From the NCBI RefSeq assembly GCF_022458985.1, contig NC_061781.1, positions 5,257,501 to 5,321,500 of the forward strand: a stretch of 64,000 nt of DNA, in the 5' to 3' direction. A program made the translations under genes and the position numbers. The stretch's first letter is position 1. Every line of letters begins with the position of its first letter. The notes below the pieces were generated by a model, which did no database searches, was not told where the DNA came from, and saw nothing but the letters and a program-made list of their open reading frames with translations. This DNA is from Mugil cephalus. Lineage: Eukaryota > Chordata > Actinopteri > Mugiliformes > Mugilidae. Below are positions 51,895-63,977 of this stretch, piece after piece.

Positions 51895-52109
51895 GCGGTC
51901 CAATCAGCTCACACGTCAGCTTTCTTTGGCGTGGTGGCGTCATCGCTCTGTACGCTGATTGGTTGTCCAGTCAGCCGGAAGTAGTCTCAGTAGGAGGACG
52001 AGGCTAATTAGTATATTCGGCTATTGTAGTCCACTATTACACAGAGATTTAGAGTGTTTTTGTTTTCTGTTTTCTCATTGCAATATTGGAAGGTCTTTGT
52101 TGGGATAAG
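51895..52109 (+). promoter_or_regulatory. insig2: insig2 promoter and non-coding first exon
   Basis: CCAATCAG at 51900-51907 and an inverted CTGATTGG at 51955-51962 are CCAAT boxes; between them is GGCGTCATCGC (ATF/CRE-like), and CCGGAAGT at 51974 is an ETS motif. A donor (GGGATAAG|GTAGGA, exon end 52109) closes a likely 5' UTR exon of about 100 bases. No TATA box. The identification depends on the acceptor at 53570 joining to this donor. Confidence 0.6.
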
Positions 52110-52377
52110 GTAGGAGTTTTCTTCGACTTCAACCAGTCCGCTATGATGGATATGTGTTCATATATAATACATTTTAGCTAGCTACGTAGCTATCGCACAC
52201 GACCAGGCTTACGTAGCCAAACTGACATTTAAGCTAATTTACAATCTACACTATGGTCTATGTTCATTATTTTCACTGTTTAATTGTGGCGTGTCCTTCG
52301 TTACTTCGGCGGGTTTATCAGCGGGCAGGGAAACGAAATGCTGTTTTACTGTGCTTAATGCCACTGTAACGTTTGAC

Positions 52378-52705
52378 CCGTGTCAAACCTACGGCCCGCG
52401 GGCCAAAAGCGGCCCACCAGAGGGTCTAATCTGGTCCACAGCATGAATTTGCAATGTGTGAAAAGTTTTCAGTGAAAATAACTGATATTCTTAATTTTCC
52501 CACTGTTTTAGTAGGACAAGTAGACATAACGACACACTGAAACCTAGGACTAAACAGCAATGAGCCCACACTGGTCTTATCTTTCTTAGGAAATTAAATT
52601 TTTTTGGAGGATAGTTTATTTAATGTAATGTCTTGGTCCTCTTGAGATCAAATTGGACTGCATGTGTCCTGCATGTGAAGTAAAATGAGTTTGACGCCCC
52701 TGGCT
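52378..52705 (+). mobile_element. hAT-type miniature element in insig2 intron 1
   Basis: The ends are CCGTGTCAAACCTACGGCCC and GAGTTTGACGCCCCTGGC, an imperfect inverted repeat of the GGGGTGTCAAAC type. The interior GGGCCAAAAGCGGCCCACCA is shared with the family at 51341-51797. Confidence 0.8.
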
Positions 52706-53577
52706 TAATGGTTAGTGTCTAAGCTGAACACTTGCTCACTAAGTGACCATGACCATGGACAGCCTTATGAGGGCACATATACAGCCAGCGTGTTACCCCA
52801 TCATTTGTTTACAAAGATAACGCACTTTAACGTCTTTAGATGGAAAAAGTGATGGGGTGAGGAATTAGCAAGTGACATCAAATATTTAACCACCAGTAAT
52901 GTGATAATGTTTTGCATAGCGAGGAAGCGTACACACCACATCACTAAGCTAGTTTAAACAAGTATAGACATAAGATGAACATTAATACTAGTGTTGGTGA
53001 AGATGAATTCAGAATTTAAAGATATATTCTAGCTCGTGAAAAACTACTTAGCGTGCCTACCTCCAACACTAATGGGTAGATAGACAGATGGATAGATAGT
53101 CGGGTATGTCCAGCAGTTTCTGGCAGATTCTAAACAACCTTAGCCTGCTGAGGAAATAGAGACAGCTCTGACCTTTTTTTTGTTTACTCAATGTCAGTGT
53201 CAATGTTAGCTGGTCCACTCTGTGATACAGATATAGAGGGTATGCACTGACGTCACTGGCAAACCCTTTATAGACCCAGGTAGTTTTAGGTTTTTCAAAA
53301 AGAAATTTAAATGTTGTGCACATAGACCAGCAGATGTTGTGCTCACACAATATCTATACACAGATCACTTGGGGATGTTCAGGATTTAATGTTGAACAGG
53401 TAATCATGTTATATTTAAGTACAGTACATGTTTTTAATATAATGATAATCTGGCATTTATTAAGTTTAACTACTAACTGAACAACTATTGCACTAACTAC
53501 TGCTTATTGCCCACAGTCCCATTATTCACTTAAGGTTCACTCGAATTATTTTTATGTCCTTGTTTTACAGCTTTGGG

Positions 53578-53615
53578 ATGTCTGACGGATGAAGGAGTCA
53601 CACCCCATTTCTTGA
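53578..53615 (+). promoter_or_regulatory. insig2: Upstream ORFs in the insig2 leader
   Basis: The second exon starts at 53571, and before the main start it holds ATG 53578 (4 codons, ends TGA 53590-53592) and ATG 53589 (8 codons, ends TGA 53613-53615), which overlap each other. A third upstream ATG at 53625 runs in another frame past the main start at 53650. Such leaders usually reduce or condition translation. Confidence 0.6.
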
Positions 53616-53649
53616 CTTAGGCGTATGAATATACCCGACACTGACAGCC

Positions 53650-56600
53650 ATGAGCGACAGTGCAACAACGAGCAGCAAGCGTCGTTGCTCAGGGTCCGCA
53701 GAGACGCCGCGTCTTTCTCAGGGACCCTACATCTCAGTCATCTCCAACAGGTTGGCTTTGTGACTGCTCCACATATCATAACCCAACATAGGAATATGTT
53801 TTTAAACTGAAAACACTCATACAGTAATGCCAATTATCATATGTAGGAATTTGCTAGAGTTCATATAGAAGTGCACTGTCTTAATGAAGGCGCAGCTGCC
53901 CCCTCTCCCATGTTGTTTCAGTTAACATGATAAAACTACAGACTAGTACGTGTAACCTACATTGTGAACGTTTGAATCTAAATGTAACTGCTTCATGCAC
54001 GCTGTGATAAACAAGACTTGTTTACTAAATGACTTGTTTATTAAAGAAGTTTCACTTTCCTGTTCCTGACTGAAACTCGCCAGTGGAAGGCTTTGGCTTT
54101 ATTGACTGGAATCGTCCCCACACCACCTGTTTGTCCATTTAGAAGCTGCAAGCTGAGACATTCGGTCTTAATGAGCCACATTTCAGTCTTTTCATCAGTA
54201 TTTCATGCTCATTCCGTTATCTGATGGCAGAAACAATATTTGTAAATGACAACAGCTTCTTTGGAAATTCTGCTTTATGAAGTAGCACCACGAGTAATGG
54301 AGAAATAAATATGTGGAGAAGAGGCACATAACAATTCCCTTTTCAAAATTTTACATTCAGTGCCTCAGCTTATCATTATATATCATGTAATTTTTTTACA
54401 TTAGTAGTGTTTTTAAGTCCAGTTTTATCTAGTGTGCAGATTTAAAATTTTCATTGCTTTTAATTTCAGTTTGTTTTTATTCTCATTTCCAGTTTTTGTC
54501 TAGTAAAGCATATTTTGAAACTTGTGACGTCTGTGACGATGTAAATACGCTTGGCTGACTTGCTTTCTTACATTGTAGGACCACCAATCTGTTCATTCGA
54601 GGGACCATGCTCTTCTCTGTGGGCATCTTCCTGGCCCTTGTGCTGAATTTACTTCAGGTGCAGAGAAACGTCACCCTCTTTCCCCCTGGTGTCATCAGTA
54701 GCATCTTCTCCTCGGCCTGGTGGGTGCCCCCCTGCTGTGGCATGGCCTCAGGTGTGTGAATATCTCCCACCCACATATATTTAATTTTTTTTTTAATTTT
54801 ATTTAGATGGAAGGAAGGACGGTCCGTTTTTAAGGAAGAAAGCAATAGCTGGTACTGATGTGACTCCAAAATAGAAAAAAAGGTTTTGAACTGTTTCAAT
54901 CCCACAAATTGGTGTGGAAAAGTCCTGCGAGTCCTGCAGATTCTTGCTAGTTCAGGGTGGTATTGCATCAGTAACTTGATACTACCAGAAGCGGCTATGG
55001 GGAACTGTTCAGTGTATGTGCTATACCTAGTTAATGCAGGTATAAATAACAGGCTTTTTAAGACAAGGGAGTATTAGGGTCCACAGCTTATTTTCATGCA
55101 ATTATCATAAGGTTGTGGACGATGGATTCAGCATGCCTTGGCTGCACCCACATCGCTTTTTGGTGAATGAAAATGTCCACGTACTTGCTGAATTTTCCAC
55201 CTGTTGTCCAGCTGTTTGGTAGAAATGCCTGGCGTTTACCCGTAGTACAGAATAGTCACTTACGGAAGTACGACTTACTGTGATGTATGGAATGAAACAT
55301 GTTGGGGAAAAGTTGAATAATATTACATTACATTGCCCTATATGGCAGTTCTTCCAAAAGTAACACACTTTTTCAACCCACTGATCAGTTATTTATGTCA
55401 TTAATGATCAATTCAATCAATTTTTATTTATAAAGCAATTTAAAAACAATTCAGTTGGCCAAAGTGTTGTACACAGGCAAGAGAGCATATAAAACTTGAG
55501 ATTAAAATTGTAAAACAATCAAACAGTAAGGACCAACATCTCAAAAGAGAAAACAAATGTGTTTTAAGAGAGGATTTCAAAAGAAGAAGAGAGACATTGT
55601 GCTTGATGTTCAAATGCAGCTTGTCCCACTGTCCCACACTGCCTCTAGCCCAGGGTAGCAACTATAACAACAAATAAAGAAATTTTAAAATTAATCCTCA
55701 AATAAACTTGGAGTCAGTGAATTGCTGCTAAAATTGGGGGAATGTGTTCTTGTTTTTTGGTGGCAGTTAAAATTTGAACAGCAGTATTTTAAAGCAGCTG
55801 GAGTCACAAAAGTGACATGTGGTTCAGCCCAACATGAAGTGCATAATCTAAACCAGTCAATATAGTCTGTTCTTTAACTGATTGACTATGAACTATAATC
55901 TACAGCTCCACTAGCTTCCTGAGAAATCCTGCAGTAACTACAAGATCCTGCTACTTACCTTTAAGTTCTACTGTCCACCAGGGGTTTCAGAGCATCCAGT
56001 CACTCATCTCTCTGTCTCTGGAACATTTTCTTTCCTGATATCCAAAACAGTGGACTCATCTCAACTTATTCTTTTTTTCAAGAGCCCAAACTTAAATACG
56101 TTGTGCATCTAAACATAGTCATGGATACTGAAAGTATGTTATTGTTTTACAGTACACCTGGTGTTATAATGTTCTTATTTGAGGCTTTTTCCTAACAGTT
56201 TTCTGTCTCGTTTTTCCCTTCCAGCGGTGATCGGGCTGTTGTACCCCTGCATCGACAGATGTCTAGGTGAACCACACAAGTTCAAGCGGGAATGGTCCAG
56301 TGTCATGCGCTGCGTGGCTGTGTTTGTGGGCATCAATCACGCCAGTGCTGTATCCTTTAAGCTTTGACTTTTACTGATATGTTGTTCTCGATATTTGACT
56401 TGATGGGGAAAAACTCTTGGCAACGATTAACGTTACAGAAGCTAAATAAAACTTTTGGCTGTTGTAAAGTCCCCTCTGAAAGAACAGTGAAGAACCTGAG
56501 CAAATTTTCTCTTTGAAGCACCCAAATGTGAAATAATATTCGCTTTCAAGACGTTACTGAAGCCTGGCTTCAGGATTCGTGTGTCATTGGTTTGATACTA

Positions 56601-58287
56601 TATTGAGAATCTAAAATCCAAAAAAGGAAAAATTAGTTGTTTGTACATCAATGTAAAACAAAACAAATAAAGAGTCAGACTTTTGATTTCATGCTCAGAG
56701 GAAAAACCTGATTAATAAATTAGTATTAATTAATACTTTGTGTGTGTCTTTATAGAGTGGAGAATAAAACCAACAACTGAAAGTTAAATGATTAATAAAT
56801 ATTATTAGTTGAGTTGAGATACAATAGTTTTATCTTATTCAGTCATTGTGAAGTTTCTGGTTGGCTGATACCAGCTGTACTCTGCAGTACTGTCTAAATT
56901 GCTTCCTTGTCATGAGTCTATTCTCTGTTAAACATCTTGTTCTTGTTCAGAGCTAGTGTTGTGCATTGACGCTGACTTTCTTTTCTATTTTGGGGAAATT
57001 TCCTCCTCTACCAGTTCCTCCTCAGCATTTATTGCTCCATTATTGCTTAATGCTGTGGCAGCACCCGAAGGCTGGCTTAAATATTTATTATTTATTCAGC
57101 TGAATTCTGATGAGAAAATGTTGAAATTTACCAGCGTTGCATCCTCAGTCACCTTAGTCACCCGCTCTGAAGTAGGAACTGCATGGAGTCTGGGAAATTT
57201 AACTTTGCTAAGGTAGATCTTACAGAGTGAAGTTAGTTGACCTTATGTCTACAGCTGTTTCCTCCAGGTTTTTACCAACTCTGCGTTAAATCAAGAGCAC
57301 AAACATCGGGTTTTAAAAAGTGGCGTCAACTTTTGTTAGAGAACGTTACAAATAGCTCCGTGAGTTTTCTCCGTCGGGTTAAATTCAGTACAGAGCAGGT
57401 GAGCGAACGGTCTGTCGGGACGGGAGGGAGACAGACAACAAAAGCACAACATGGTTTGAGACGAGCAAAAATATTTCAGATTCACTGTGAGACCAGTGGG
57501 CTGTCATAGTATTAACACTGAATGGGAAACATGGTGCTATTACACTACTGTACTATCCTTCAGGTCTGATGACTAAAAGAAAGACACTGTGTAAATGGAG
57601 TCGACTACTTTGTCCTTGACTCCTGTCTCTGTCAGAAACTAGACTTTGCCAACAACGTGCAGTTGTCTCTGACTTTGGCGGCGCTCTCTATTGGTCTGTG
57701 GTGGACGTTTGACCGCTCCTGCAGCGGCTTCGGCCTGGGAGTGGGTATCGCTCTGCTGGCAACGCTGGCCACACAGCTCCTGGTTTACAATGGAGTCTTC
57801 CAGTAAGTTCCCTCAAACCGAACGTCCTTAAACTGCGTGGCTGTGAGAAAAAATGAATAAACTGTAAAATTGCTGCATTATGTTTTGCTCATAAATGTTA
57901 TTTGGTATTATTTTTGTCTCTTTGTTAAGCTTTTAGATAAATTAAGAGTGTCAGTATAGTAAAAGTTAAATGATGAATTTGTGTCATGTGCTCCTCTGCT
58001 CTGACCAGGTATACTTCTCCAGACTTCCTGTACATTCGCTCCTGGTTACCGTGCATCTTCTTTGCGGGGGTTATAACGGTGGGAAACATAGGACGCCAGC
58101 TAGCCTTGGTAAGAACCACTGCAGATAATCTGTTTTGGGTTCATGTTCTTTCCTTAAGGTGGGCTGAGAAACAGAAAGAAGTGTCCGTGAAAGCACATTC
58201 AGCTGCCACATGTCTAATGGTTCTCCTGCTCCTCTTTCTTTTTAGTACGAATACAAATTCCTCCAAGAGAAGACCCACCAGGACTGA
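53650..58287 (+). CDS. insig2: Insulin-induced gene 2 protein, 6 coding exons, 235 aa
   Basis: Coding exons are 53650-53750, 54579-54751, 56225-56349, 57636-57802, 58009-58108 and 58246-58287; the phases join to 236 codons with stop. INSIG2 is a six-span ER membrane protein that binds oxysterol, retains SCAP-SREBP in the ER, and brings ubiquitin ligases to HMG-CoA reductase. Recognised segments: [97 protein letters not shown] and GNIGRQLA. Asp159 corresponds to the SCAP-binding Asp149 of human INSIG2. The C-terminus [13 protein letters not shown] keeps the KxHxx coat-sorting pattern. The N-terminal 34 residues are longer than in human (225 aa). I chose ATG 53650 because it gives [12 protein letters not shown], matching the human GPYIS segment; ATG 53625 is out of frame. 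Tyr replaces human Cys215. Confidence 0.97.
55400..55661 (-). mobile_element. L2-like LINE 3' end in insig2 intron 3
   Basis: The minus-strand translation includes [12 protein letters not shown], the end of L2-type ORF2 (typically LKTHLF), and the plus strand starts with CAATCAATTTTTATTTATAA, the common 3' end of these LINEs. 5' truncated. Confidence 0.7.
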
Positions 58288-59326
58288 GGGCTTTCTTGGC
58301 TCCGTCAGACGTCTGCTCAAAATGACTTTGTCCTTTCACCAACCTGAAGATGGGGTCAATGATCAGGGCCGGCTGACTCTGGAAGTGCCAGCGAGCTCAT
58401 GTCAAATGAGCCCCGAGCCCCTGATTGGCTGCTTCCCACAGAACAAGACAGTACTTTTGATTGGGTCATGTCAGACGTTGCAGAGATCATAGCAGTCACC
58501 GACTACGTTCTAATCTCTGCTAAGGTAAATGGTAGGAGTTGGTTGTCTTATTTTTTTTCTCTTTCCATTGTTGCAGTTTATCTTTATTACCTGGGAAGGG
58601 ATTGGAAACACAGTAGCTCTTCAGATCTGTTCACACATTTAAAACCTTGGCTCCACTGTGCCAAACTCAGTCACACAGGATCAGTTTTTAAATCTTATCT
58701 CCTGATGCTTTCATATCACTGGAGAACACACTTTCTAGTTGTCGTTGTTTCTAGAGATATGTGCGTCTACCATATGTACCTTTTTATTCTATGTAATGAG
58801 CTTATATTTTTTTTCAAATTTTCTTGATAAATGAATAATGCTTGATACTGCAAGTGTCTCCTCAGGCTGTGAGGACACAGGTTGTTCAGTATTCACACGC
58901 AGCACCAGAACTGATATGGCTAGAAGTGAACGATGTGTTTGTTGAGGAAAAAAACGAATGACAATCTCATTCAAACATGAACAGTAGTATCTGTTTTAAA
59001 CATTTTTAATTCTGTCTTCACTTCAGGGAGCAATATTTAGATAAACTTTTCAGTTGCTTTTCAAAAATGAGCACACACGGTGTTGGCGTTTCCCCCTAAG
59101 AGAATCACTTTCATGAGTTATTGGATAGAACTTGAATGGTGTTACTTACCTCTGCGGAATTAAATGTTCATCTTGGATGTATGTCAGGATTGTATGTGTG
59201 ATTGTATTAACTGTTACAGGCAGCACAATAGTGCAAAACTGGTAAACTGGTTTGTTAGTTCCGGGCGGTTTATGTCACGTTTTCACTGATGGTGCTATGA
59301 GTGCGAGGTATTGCCATGAGTCAGGA
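58288..59326 (+). other. insig2: insig2 3' UTR
   Basis: About 1 kb between the stop codon and the first good poly(A) signal. The 142-codon frame at 58399-58827 shows no known motif and lies in transcribed sequence; I treat it as chance. Confidence 0.55.
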
Positions 59327-59332
59327 AATAAA
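59327..59332 (+). terminator. insig2: insig2 polyadenylation signal
   Basis: AATAAA followed by GTATCCTGG and T-rich sequence. A second AATAAA near 59967 is an alternative end. Confidence 0.6.
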
Positions 59333-60360
59333 AGCTTTGTATCCTGGACTTATTCTCATGCACATGGAATCTGTATCTTTATTCAAGTTCTGGTTTGAAA
59401 TTCAAGTACATTTTTCTTTATTGGGCAACAAAAAACCCCAATAGAGTGTTTTTTGCAATGTTTAAGTCTATGAATCTCGATATTTGCTGCATTTAAGCAG
59501 CACGTTTGTTCTGTGGTTACATTCACATTCCTCCTGGTAGCAAATAAACACAAAGGAGGCAAGTCTGACTGATTTCTCTTTTACTTGATGCTATACACAT
59601 TACACTTCTGGATAGCACAAGAGGTATTTAAAGTGCAGTAGAGAGAGTGCATGGTTGGTGGTGAATAATAATAGTAATTACCATAAATGCTGGATTTTCT
59701 TCTCTTTAGCAGGAGAATACATTTATGAAAATACATGCACCACCAGAAGGGGGGGGGGCACAGAAATACTCCAAAAGGTATTTGAAATGGAAACGAGTGC
59801 TTATTTAGATGTAAGAAATGTCAGAAATCGTTGTCAGATGCCTGAATCTGCACCACTCGAGTCAAAGTCGTGTCTGCACAGGTCGAACTTCAACTGTGTG
59901 CACTTATGAATCTGCTCCATAAACGTTGATAAGCAAAAGGAAATCTAATGTAATAGAAAGATTTGAATAAAAACCATTGATTTTTGAGAATGTAATGTTG
60001 GGTGTGGTTATCGTACTAAAGATGGGATAGGTTTTCTCCAAAATGATTGTGAGTTGTCCTCCAAAGACAGTATCTAATAATTAAACCTTGTTCAAAAGTT
60101 CCCAGGTCACGAATATTACAATGGGAGAATCGCACATATCGTCATGGTGATCAGAATCACAAACTCTTCATTGGCCAAATCTACAATGGACACAGGAATT
60201 TTACCTGGTGAGTCAGCGCCACAAACCATTAAAGAAAAGTTAACTTGGCAAGAAAGAAGAAAAAAAAACAATGTAAAAATAATGTATACAATTTAGAAAG
60301 ATGAAAAACTAAATATCGTGATTACCCGCTTCCTGCTTGTACCAGGCTTCCCTCCAGCTC
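59333..60360. other. Intergenic, nothing recognised
   Basis: No gene is seen. A G run lies at about 59750-59758. Confidence 0.5.
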
Positions 60361-60369
60361 TTTGGCACT

Positions 60370-60605
60370 GATGCAGTTTTTGTTTCTCAGCTGTCATTGG
60401 GCGAGAGGCCCTGGACAGGTCTCCAGTCTATCTCAGAGCTAACCCAGAGAGACAGACAACCGCACTCACACCTACGGCCAATTTAGAATCACCAATGAAC
60501 CTAACAAGCATGTCTCTGGAAGGGGGGGGGGGGGGAGAGAACCCACAATGATGGATTTGAACCCAGAACCTTCATGCTGTGAGTCATCAGCACTAACCTA
60601 CTTTT
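60370..60605 (+). repeat. Common teleost interspersed repeat
   Basis: Contains CAGCTGTCATTGGGCGAGAG, GACAGGTCTCCAGTCTATCT, GGCCAATTTAGAATCACCAA, a G run at 60522-60534 and AACCTTCATGCTGTGAGTCA. Same family as 22510-22640 and the fragment at 5656-5725. Confidence 0.8.
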
Positions 60606-61685
60606 TTTTTTTTTTCCACATCCAAAAAAGGATTTGCTGCTTTGTGCTATGAATCTTCTGCTTGTATATTTCTTTCAGGCAGCTGTGTCTCGTGGAAGTC
60701 ATCTTTACCACATTTGCTCCTCAGATTTGAAATCTGCAAATGCCACTCTTTAACCAGTTAAATGATAAAATAAAAAAACAAAAACTAAACTGTCAGATGG
60801 CTTCATCCGTAAACCCTTCCTAGTCAGACCTGCGAAGGCTGTGAGTGGTTTGCTCATATGTGGTTCTCCAGCAGTTGCACGCTACTGTGAACCAAGACTA
60901 TGACATATAATCAAATTTAAACCAAGATACATTCTGACTGGTTGGTGTGTTGATTAACTGAATTTACCAGTTGTTCCTACAAAACTGCAATGTATAAACT
61001 GTATAAACTGCAATGTCTGTAATGTGGATTAATGTGTCCTGTCTTGTTCCAGCTCCCAAAGACACAGGCACGTATAGACATAAGTAATTAAGACGAATAC
61101 TCCGGATTTAATGACCCTTTGTTTGTATCACTGCTAAATTCCAGGTAAGGACACAGTTGCTCTGTGGTTTACATGAGTGTGTTCGGCAATTTGCTGTGCG
61201 AATGTTATTGTTCAAGGCTAACTAGCTAGTAAAACAATAGGCGTGAAGTGTCATAGCAGTAGGTGCTGTTGCGAAGAGCTAAACTTCCCACCGCTAATGA
61301 ATTCATTAATCTCTCTATTTATTCTTGACAAGCAATTATCTCCGCTCACAGAATGAGGGTGAGGAGGCAAGGTTGAGAGCTCTCGATACAGTAGGCAATT
61401 TGCTGAGGAGGAAACATAAAACAGCGTCCAGGAGCCAACGGCTGTCCTCACACACAGGGTCGGTATTACAGTTTTATGTTTATGTTACTTTGTTTCTTGT
61501 GTATTAAAAAAAAATCTCAAGTCTCAAAGTTAAAACCGTGGCTGTGAAATGCCTTCACATGGATCATTCCTCATCGATTCCCTGGTATGAAAAAATTGCA
61601 TCTGTTAGTGCAGATCCTTGTGTTTGTAATACTGTCGGCTGCTGTTTGGACAAAAGGAAAATATTTACCTGCTGTTTTACACGCA
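60606..61685. other. Intergenic, nothing recognised
   Basis: No gene or named repeat is seen beyond a T run at 60602-60615. Confidence 0.5.
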
Positions 61686-61978
61686 TAGGTCTTCAACAGG
61701 GGGTCCAAGACCCCTAGGGGGTCCGCAGATATACTATAGGGGGGGTCGCAAAATCTTTGGTTGATTCGACATTTTTATATATGTTTGTTTTTAATTTTCC
61801 CACAAAAATTAAAATTTCTTTAAATACACATTAACATGAATCCAACATATTTTCATAAAGGGATTGAATACAAAGTGATGATAATGTGTATTTATAAATA
61901 GCACTAGGCCGAGTTTAATACAGTAGATAGTGGGTCCTCGGTCCTTGGTCTGAAAAACGTTGAAGACCCCCGACTTAG
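61686..61978 (+). mobile_element. hAT-like miniature element
   Basis: Ends AGGTCTTCAACAGGGGGTCC and, inverted, AAGTCGGGGGTCTTCAACGT form imperfect terminal repeats. The interior GACCCCTAGGGGGTCCGCAG is typical of a vertebrate non-autonomous hAT family. No coding content. Confidence 0.7.
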
Positions 61979-62680
61979 GGTTCAAACATGCGGATTAAAG
62001 AGTCAAAGATGACTAATATTCTAAGGAATTTTGAAGCAGATTGAGTTCATTGGGAAACCCCTTAACGGTTCAACATCAGTGGACGACCTTGCAAAAAATA
62101 GACATTTGGGAAATCAATAGTCTTGCGGGCAACTTCTGGTCCTGTAAGAATCAAGTTTTGCGTCCAGATGCCTTTGCACGTTCAAAGCTGTACATATACT
62201 GGTGGTTCAAACACACACAACTATTCAGCAGCGCCAACATGGGAAAAATCCATTCAAATGCTCTAAAACAGCTTTAAAATAGAGCTGCATTCATCAATCC
62301 ATCTCATTTAAGATTTTCTATTTTTCTAGCTTCTCTTAAAAATAACCGTCACCATCACCTTGTGCCTCATCACCCTGTGAAAATTCCCGGCTCTGCCACT
62401 GGCACTGGAACTCATGAAGTCCGCCCTTGCACTCATTTGCATATTTTTTCACACATAGCGCGGCGCAAAACCTATAAAAGGCGAGCGGTAATCGCTGAGG
62501 ACAGGCTGAACACGATGGGACCACGGCACTCTGTCTTCAGCTCATCTCTGTGATGACCATCTAAACTGGAACAAAACCCTGTTAAACCGTGTCACAACAT
62601 GAATCATTGCCCCAAGAGACATCCATCACCGCTTTAAAAGGTGACCACAAATGATCTGTGAACCACTAGATATTGATTAC
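61979..62680. other. Intergenic, nothing recognised
   Basis: No gene is seen; a TATAAAAGG at 62472 has no associated frame. Confidence 0.45.
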
Positions 62681-62689
62681 TCATGTGCT

Positions 62690-63330
62690 GTAGGTGTCAG
62701 GTTTAATGTTGCGGCGGCTTGATAGTGTCGCCTCTGACAGCCGCTGCCCTAACTCTCCTCTGATAGATTTTAATGGTGAAATATTGATTTCCTTCTGGTC
62801 AAGGTCTGCCAGCAAGGGACAGATCATTTGTTGGGGTAATGCAGGACACTCTGCCTTAGTCCAAATCAATCATTTTGAGAGGGAGCACCAAAGAGAAAAG
62901 AAAGGAGGAGGAGAAAACATCCTGACTAGCATATACAGTGCATTCGCTATCAAAGCAGAGCAAGACAGAGGAGTACAGATATCTTGTGCATGGGCCCCAG
63001 TTCGTATGAATGCTAATTATGTGTTCATTGAATGGGAATGCTCAGCAAATCATATCTGACTGGTTAACAGTCGGAGCGCTTTGAGCATTGAATGAGAATC
63101 TTGGAGAGAGGCTCTATATGTTATTTAGGCGGCTCTGTGTTGAGGCTGGAGAGAAAGTCTCAGGTAATATGTTATGTTACAACTCAGTAGTCATTCCCTC
63201 CAGCCAGAGCGATAACAGACCTGCTAATGGGAAGCCATCAATCACAATCAGCCTCCTATTCCACCAGCGTCTCCACTCTTCTCAGCTCTGTAGGAGCGAG
63301 CCTGAATAGAGAAAATAATGGCTTTGTGGC
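62690..63330. promoter_or_regulatory. Candidate conserved non-coding element
   Basis: Repeat-free, with no supported frame, and rich in developmental transcription factor motifs: ATCAAAG (TCF/LEF type) at 62949-62955, GCTAATTATG (homeodomain type) at 63012-63021, and ATTTTAATGG at 62768. Conservation is not tested. Confidence 0.3.
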
Positions 63331-63657
63331 TTAGCAGCCTCAGCACCAGCGGTAGCATGTCCCAGAGTCATATTCCCAGTCGAAGCAATAGATGCTGTGC
63401 CTAGTCAGCATGTCTTTTTAGACCTCAAACACAAAATGGCCATGAGAAGTTTTGAAAGTACGGACTAGGCCTTGGGCTGCAAGGGGAAACAAAACGGGAT
63501 GACGGTTGTCGGTTATTTGAAGTATAATGCAGCTTAACCACAACTGGTGATTCAGAATAGAGGTAGGTTTCCTTAAGATTTTAAGATTCATGTCTTGTTT
63601 GTTCCCCAGCTAGTGAGAGCCATATACCCAGCAGGTACTGGATATTTATCAGTTTAC

Positions 63658-63931
63658 ATACATCAATCAGGCACAACATTATAACCACCTTCCTAATATT
63701 GTTTAGGTCTCCCTTAAGCCTCCAAACAGTTGTGACTCGTCAGAGAATGGACATGGTCCTTCTGAGGGTGTCCTGTGGTGTCTGGTAACATAACATTGTT
63801 AGTGAGGGTCTTTGGGTCCTATGGGTTGAGGGGAGGGGTCACTGTGGATCATCCCACAGATACTTGATCAGTTTGGGATCAAGTGAATTTGGAGGCCAGG
63901 TCAAGACCTTGTGTTGTTCCTAAACTGTTTT

Positions 63932-63977
<46 letters not shown>

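Noticed and set aside
53625-53810. 61-codon frame over the first coding exon of insig2
   Set aside because: It is out of frame with INSIG2 and runs into intron 1 sequence; the frame from 53650 matches INSIG.
58399-58827. 142-codon frame in insig2 3' UTR
   Set aside because: No recognisable domain; overlapping frames on the same strand end at random and composition is non-coding.
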